64,000 nt of DNA from OLB23 sp965230965 (GTDB lineage: Bacteria > Patescibacteriota > Microgenomatia > UBA1406 > HO2-37-13b), in NCBI GenBank assembly GCA_965230965.1, contig OZ246401.1, positions 1-64,000 on the forward strand, in the 5' to 3' direction. The translations under genes were made by a program, and so were the position numbers. The notes beneath the pieces were generated by a model. The model ran no database searches and was not told the origin of the DNA. It saw only the letters and a program-made list of their open reading frames with translations. Shown here piece after piece: positions 60,591-64,000 of the stretch. The first letter of the stretch is position 1; each line of letters begins with the position of its first letter.

Positions 60591-61079
60591 TTACAGCTCA
60601 AATTCGCCTTCAAAAAGCTGAGCTCCGTATGAACCCGAAAACTTGAGCGAGGCCTTAATAGACGTGATACCCTTGTCGTACTTACACGTTCCTGATGAAC
60701 ATGTACCCAATGTCACTTTTCGTTGAACAGGCTCTTTTCCATCGAATTCAATTGTACCGATAACTCCCTTTGGCACCTTTTCACCATCGACTTCTGCATC
60801 GTAAGAGAGTTCATACTCAATAGATTCTGTGCCTTTAGGAACGCCCTTTACTGAAACTGATGCTTCTTGTTTTTTTGCATCTGCGGTAATATCGACCTTC
60901 ACTGTATCTGCAACTGTTGGCAATACTTCTACATCAGGGAGAACCTCCTCATCAGCATCTTTAGTTCCTTGATTACCAGATCGACCATTCATCATAAAAA
61001 AGCCCACTCCTGCAAGCAAAATAAGAACTACGACAACGATAAGCATATTTTTATTTTTCTCAATCATTTTCATGTCCAT
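60591..61079 (-). CDS. membrane-anchored protein of unknown function, 162 residues
   Basis: I do not recognise a family. A short basic start and one membrane helix (about 12-30, MLIVVVVLILLAGVGFFMM) are followed by an Asp/Glu-rich linker and a beta-rich outer domain (about 50-162) that contains the only two Cys residues (GTCSSGTCKYD), placed to form a small disulfide or metal loop. It starts 6 nt after glyS and is probably cotranscribed. It could be a surface or periplasm-side binding protein. Confidence 0.78.
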   Translation of the reverse strand: MDMKMIEKNKNMLIVVVVLILLAGVGFFMMNGRSGNQGTKDADEEVLPDVEVLPTVADTVKVDITADAKKQEASVSVKGVPKGTESIEYELSYDAEVDGEKVPKGVIGTIEFDGKEPVQRKVTLGTCSSGTCKYDKGITSIKASLKFSGSYGAQLFEGEFEL

Positions 61080-61084
61080 AGAAT

Positions 61085-62452
61085 TTATGAATAATTTTTA
61101 ATAAACTCTGCAATATATAATTCCAGTGTATCAAGTTTTACGCGCTCTTGCACCATTGTGTCACGATTACGCACAGTGACAGTCTGATCTTCAAGAGTTT
61201 GATAATCAATCGTTACACAAAGTGGAGTTCCTATTTCATCTTGAGAGAGATATCGCTTTCCAATATTACCTCGATCATCCCACGCAACATACATGCCTGA
61301 TTGTACAAGCTGCTGGTATACATCGCGGGCTTTCGTCGTAATTTCTTCTTTGTTGCGAACAAGTGGAAAGACCGCTGCCTTATAAGGTGCAACTTTTGGA
61401 TGCAATTTAAGATACGTTCTTTTCTCATCTTCACGATAGGCTTCGCAAATAAGAACGAGAAGAAGTCTGTTTAAACCTATAGAGTATTCTGCAACATGAG
61501 GAACAAAACTTTCGCCTGTTTCATCGTCACGATATGACAAATCCTCTCCAGAGTATTCTGAGTGACGTTTTAAATCCCAGTCTCCACGATAGTGGATGCC
61601 TTGGAATTCCTTCCATCCAAACGGAAATTCATATTCAAGATCGGTGGCAACCTTGTTGTAATGTGCCCTCTCTTTAAATTCTTGGTCGCGAAAGCGGAGT
61701 TTTGATGAATCAATACCAATGCTGTTTAGCCACTTCATACTTTGTTCCTTAAGTTTTTCATACGTATCTGTTGCCTCTGCCTCACGCACAAATACTTCTA
61801 GTTCCATCTGTTCAAACTCTCGCGTTCTAAAAATATATGGACCAACTTTAATTTCGTTGCGGAACGCCTTCCCAATCTGAGCTATTCCAAAGGGAAGTTT
61901 AAGTCGCATACTATCTTTGACCAACTTAAAGTTGTAAAAGATAGGCTGGCAGGTCTCTCCACGAAGATACGCTGTTGTTTTTTGATCCGCAATCGTACCA
62001 ACTTGAGCTTCAACAAGAATGTTAAAACGCTTTGCTGTGGAAAGCTTATTGCCATCTGGGCTTACAATATTTTTACTCTGAATAATGTCATCAATTTCTT
62101 CAGGAGAAAGGCCATCTGTTTTATCGCCTGTTGTTTCTTCAATAATATGATCAGCTCTGTAGCGTTTGTGGGTTATGGTATCTTCTACCATGACATCATT
62201 AAACGATTCGACATGGCCGCTTGCCTCCCATACACGTGGGTGTGATATTAGTGCGCCGTCCAAGCCAACATTGTTTGGCGTCATATGAACAAAGGTTTGC
62301 CACCATGCGTTACGAATGTTGCGGAGCATTTCAGCACCGAGCGGACCAAAATCATAGGCTGCCTCCCAGCCTCCATAAATTTCTGAAGAGGGAAAAATAA
62401 ATCCGCGGCGCTTTAATAAAGCAGCAATTGTATCAATAGTTATCTGAGACAT
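61085..62452 (-). CDS. glyS: glycyl-tRNA synthetase (dimeric type)
   Basis: 455 residues from MSQITID; 21 upstream codons would span the promoter. Class II motifs: the N-terminal RRGFIFPSSEIYGG, motif 2 around FRNEI in IGKAFRNEIKVGPYIFRTREFEQMELEVF near 210-235, and motif 3 in EYSIGLNRLLLVLI near 335. The C-terminal anticodon-binding domain is present. TATAAT at 62460-62465 lies 7 nt before the ATG, predicting a leaderless mRNA. The gene is divergent from the glycosyltransferase at 62500. Confidence 0.95.
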   Translation of the reverse strand: MSQITIDTIAALLKRRGFIFPSSEIYGGWEAAYDFGPLGAEMLRNIRNAWWQTFVHMTPNNVGLDGALISHPRVWEASGHVESFNDVMVEDTITHKRYRADHIIEETTGDKTDGLSPEEIDDIIQSKNIVSPDGNKLSTAKRFNILVEAQVGTIADQKTTAYLRGETCQPIFYNFKLVKDSMRLKLPFGIAQIGKAFRNEIKVGPYIFRTREFEQMELEVFVREAEATDTYEKLKEQSMKWLNSIGIDSSKLRFRDQEFKERAHYNKVATDLEYEFPFGWKEFQGIHYRGDWDLKRHSEYSGEDLSYRDDETGESFVPHVAEYSIGLNRLLLVLICEAYREDEKRTYLKLHPKVAPYKAAVFPLVRNKEEITTKARDVYQQLVQSGMYVAWDDRGNIGKRYLSQDEIGTPLCVTIDYQTLEDQTVTVRNRDTMVQERVKLDTLELYIAEFIKNYS

Positions 62453-62459
62453 ATCCAGA

Positions 62460-62493
62460 ATTATAGCAAATAAAGTAAAGGTGACTGTATAAT
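62460..62493. promoter_or_regulatory. divergent leaderless promoter pair
   Basis: TATAAT on the minus strand (62460-62465) serves glyS, and TATAAT on the plus strand (62488-62493) serves the glycosyltransferase, with 7 and 6 nt to the respective ATGs. The two start codons are only 47 nt apart. Confidence 0.6.
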
Positions 62494-62499
62494 GCTTAT

Positions 62500-63384
62500 A
62501 TGGCGGATCTTTCAATTATTGTTCTTTCATACAATACGGCTGAAATTACCGCAGACTGCGTTCGATCGATTCTCGCCTCACTGGAAAAAGACCAAAGTGT
62601 TACTGCAGAAGTTATAGTATGGGACAATAATTCAAATGATAAAAGTGTTGCTGAACTGAAAAAAATAAATGACGAGCGGCTCAAGATCATAGCTCACAAA
62701 GAAAACCTTGGTTATACTGGCGGCAATAATAAGGCCGCAGAGATGGCCAAAGGAGACGTTCTGTTGTTTTTAAATTCAGATATCGTTGTTGTGGAAGATG
62801 CAGTTCCACGCATGTATCGTTTTTTTCATTCCCAAAAAGGTTTTGACTTTCTCGGAGCACGACTTTTAAATAAAGATAAATCGCCCCAAGCTTCTTGCGG
62901 GCGCTTTTATAATGTACCCGTGGCATTTGCTGCTCTTTTCCTTAAAGGTGATAGTTGGGGTGCCAGTAGGTGGGCAGTTAGAAAAATTCAAAAAGTTGAT
63001 TGGGCATCTGGAGCCGCTCTGATGACTCGTGCAGAAACATTTAAAAAACTTAAAGGATTTGACGATTCTCTTTTTATGTATTGGGATGAAATCGATCTGC
63101 TATATCGTGCAAGCAAGCAGAAAATGGTAACAGGGGTTTACCCTGATGCTGCCTTTATTCATCTTGAAGGAGCTTCTAGCAACTCAAGAACACAGCCTAT
63201 TCTGAAGGTATTCCAAGGCTATATACATTTCTATAAAAAACATTATTCCCCCTTGCAACAGACGTGCATTCTCTATATGCTACAATTAAAGGCGGTTATA
63301 GCCTACGTAATAGGCACTATTACTGGCAACAATTATTTAATAGAAACATATAGGCAGGCATATGAAATTATTAAAAAAACTTGA
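62500..63384 (+). CDS. family 2 glycosyltransferase (rhamnosyltransferase-like)
   Basis: 294 residues. GT-A start LSIIVLSYNTAEITADCV, NLGYTGGNNKAAEMAKGDVLLFLNSDI near residue 67-93 (donor site), and WASGAALMTRAETFKKLKGFDDSLFMYWDEIDLLYR near 163-200, typical of WbbL/GT2 enzymes that add rhamnose or similar sugars. C-terminal hydrophobic stretch. Acts at the inner membrane face in surface polysaccharide synthesis. Its end overlaps the next gene by 23 nt. Confidence 0.9.
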   Translation: MADLSIIVLSYNTAEITADCVRSILASLEKDQSVTAEVIVWDNNSNDKSVAELKKINDERLKIIAHKENLGYTGGNNKAAEMAKGDVLLFLNSDIVVVEDAVPRMYRFFHSQKGFDFLGARLLNKDKSPQASCGRFYNVPVAFAALFLKGDSWGASRWAVRKIQKVDWASGAALMTRAETFKKLKGFDDSLFMYWDEIDLLYRASKQKMVTGVYPDAAFIHLEGASSNSRTQPILKVFQGYIHFYKKHYSPLQQTCILYMLQLKAVIAYVIGTITGNNYLIETYRQAYEIIKKT

Positions 63385-64000
63385 CGACAACATCTTAAAA
63401 ATTCTTCTGATGTTGTTTGTATTTTTCATACCCCTCTTTCCAAAATTCCCTTTCCGTGTTGTTAACTACACATATATAGCTATCAGACTTGACGATTTAC
63501 TAACAGGGGTTCTCGCAGCTGTTTTTATACTTCAGCTTCTTAGGAAGAAGGTTTCATTCGCAAAACTCCCCTATAAAAAACTTTTTGGTGCCTTCTGGAT
63601 TGTCGTGTTTTTGTCATATATTAGCGGTGTGTATATTACTAAAACAGTGGAATTCCCATTCGTTGGTCTCTTACATGCAGCACGACGAGTGGAATACATG
63701 ATGCTGTTCTTTATTGCGGTTTCAGTTATTCGAACATCAACAGACTACAAAAAACTTTTGTTTTCTTTCTTGACCTCACTTTTTCTCATAAATGTATATG
63801 GAATAGGGCAACGATTCTTTGAATTTCCAGCAATTTCTACAATGAATCCTGAATTTGCAAAGGGTCGCATTCTTTTTCTTACTCCAGAGGCCCGATTAAG
63901 TTCTACTTTTGCAGGTCATTATGACTTGGCAGCATATCTGGTACTCATGCTTCCTTTTCTTTGGGCTCTGTTTATGTATGCAAAAAGAATTCAGATATCA
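63362..64000 (+). CDS. O-antigen ligase/polymerase-like membrane protein (partial)
   Basis: The frame opens at ATG 63362, inside the end of the glycosyltransferase gene in another frame, and runs off the window after 213 codons. At least five hydrophobic segments are visible (about 12-32, 46-62, 74-92, 112-128, 185-205). RLSSTFAGHYDLAAYLVLMLPFLWAL resembles the GT-loop-gN-lAaf pattern that precedes the active region of Wzy/WaaL-type polymerases. Its coupling to the glycosyltransferase supports a role in polysaccharide assembly. Confidence 0.8.
   Translation, partial: MKLLKKLDDNILKILLMLFVFFIPLFPKFPFRVVNYTYIAIRLDDLLTGVLAAVFILQLLRKKVSFAKLPYKKLFGAFWIVVFLSYISGVYITKTVEFPFVGLLHAARRVEYMMLFFIAVSVIRTSTDYKKLLFSFLTSLFLINVYGIGQRFFEFPAISTMNPEFAKGRILFLTPEARLSSTFAGHYDLAAYLVLMLPFLWALFMYAKRIQIS

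Overview
The window looks like a piece of a small, AT-rich bacterial genome of the Candidate Phyla Radiation (Patescibacteria) type. This is an inference from the gene set: a 23S operon not preceded by 16S, an IleRS of the long 'type 2' kind, terse operons with 1-30 nt overlaps, an endonuclease III without its iron-sulfur cysteines, a delta ATPase subunit reduced to its C-terminal half, a MurL-type epimerase in the cell-wall cluster and few biosynthetic genes. No clade is proven by the sequence alone. Two 10-N assembly gaps lie in the 23S gene. Layout: 1-2063 holds the 5' two thirds of 23S rRNA and tRNA-Ala (minus strand) with their own promoter. 2288-3900 holds three foreign-looking single-gene units. 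3900-14398 (minus) is one long block, dnaE, an unknown 96-residue gene, atpI, atpB-E-F-H-A-G-D-C and a histidine phosphatase. 14416-15690 is a tandem array of three more single-gene units. 15725-22645 (minus) has gatB, gatA, gatC, nth, htpX, lemA and polX. 22722-30712 is mixed: tRNA-Asp, peptidase S51, a zinc-ribbon unit, a LysM membrane protein, tRNA-Gly, an unknown gene, purD, a PAP2-like protein, tRNA-Thr, an Ig-like secreted protein, a glycosyltransferase, tRNA-Val, lepB, a ParB-like HTH protein, rpmA and rplU. 30751-38323 has rodA, ileS, a fused restriction-methylation enzyme and a YegP-like gene. 38494-60189 (minus) is a nearly complete division and cell-wall (dcw) cluster read from mraZ to ftsZ. 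60285-64000 has a MazG-like hydrolase, an anchored protein, glyS and the start of a polysaccharide gene pair. How the genes work together: murA-murB-murC-pgeF-murE, murD-murL, mraY and murG make and quality-control the peptidoglycan precursor; ftsW, rodA and the penicillin-binding protein polymerise it; ftsL, ftsQ, ftsA and ftsZ run division. The F-type ATP synthase is complete apart from the shortened delta. GatCAB points to tRNA-dependent amidation of Glu/Gln or Asp/Asn. Two patterns stand out. First, seven small genes (at 2381, 3203, 3745, 14485, 14928, 15337 and 23519) are each packaged with a private promoter, a 40-75 nt leader with a hairpin and a Shine-Dalgarno site; most also carry a private hairpin terminator. 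They are mostly GC-rich (about 60-67% on the two lines I counted, against about a third in dnaE) and have no recognisable function. Three of them sit head to tail with almost identical terminators. This is my best candidate for an undescribed system. Second, about fifteen ordinary genes have a TATAAT-like box only 5-8 nt before the ATG, which predicts leaderless mRNAs. The two styles of expression contrast sharply.
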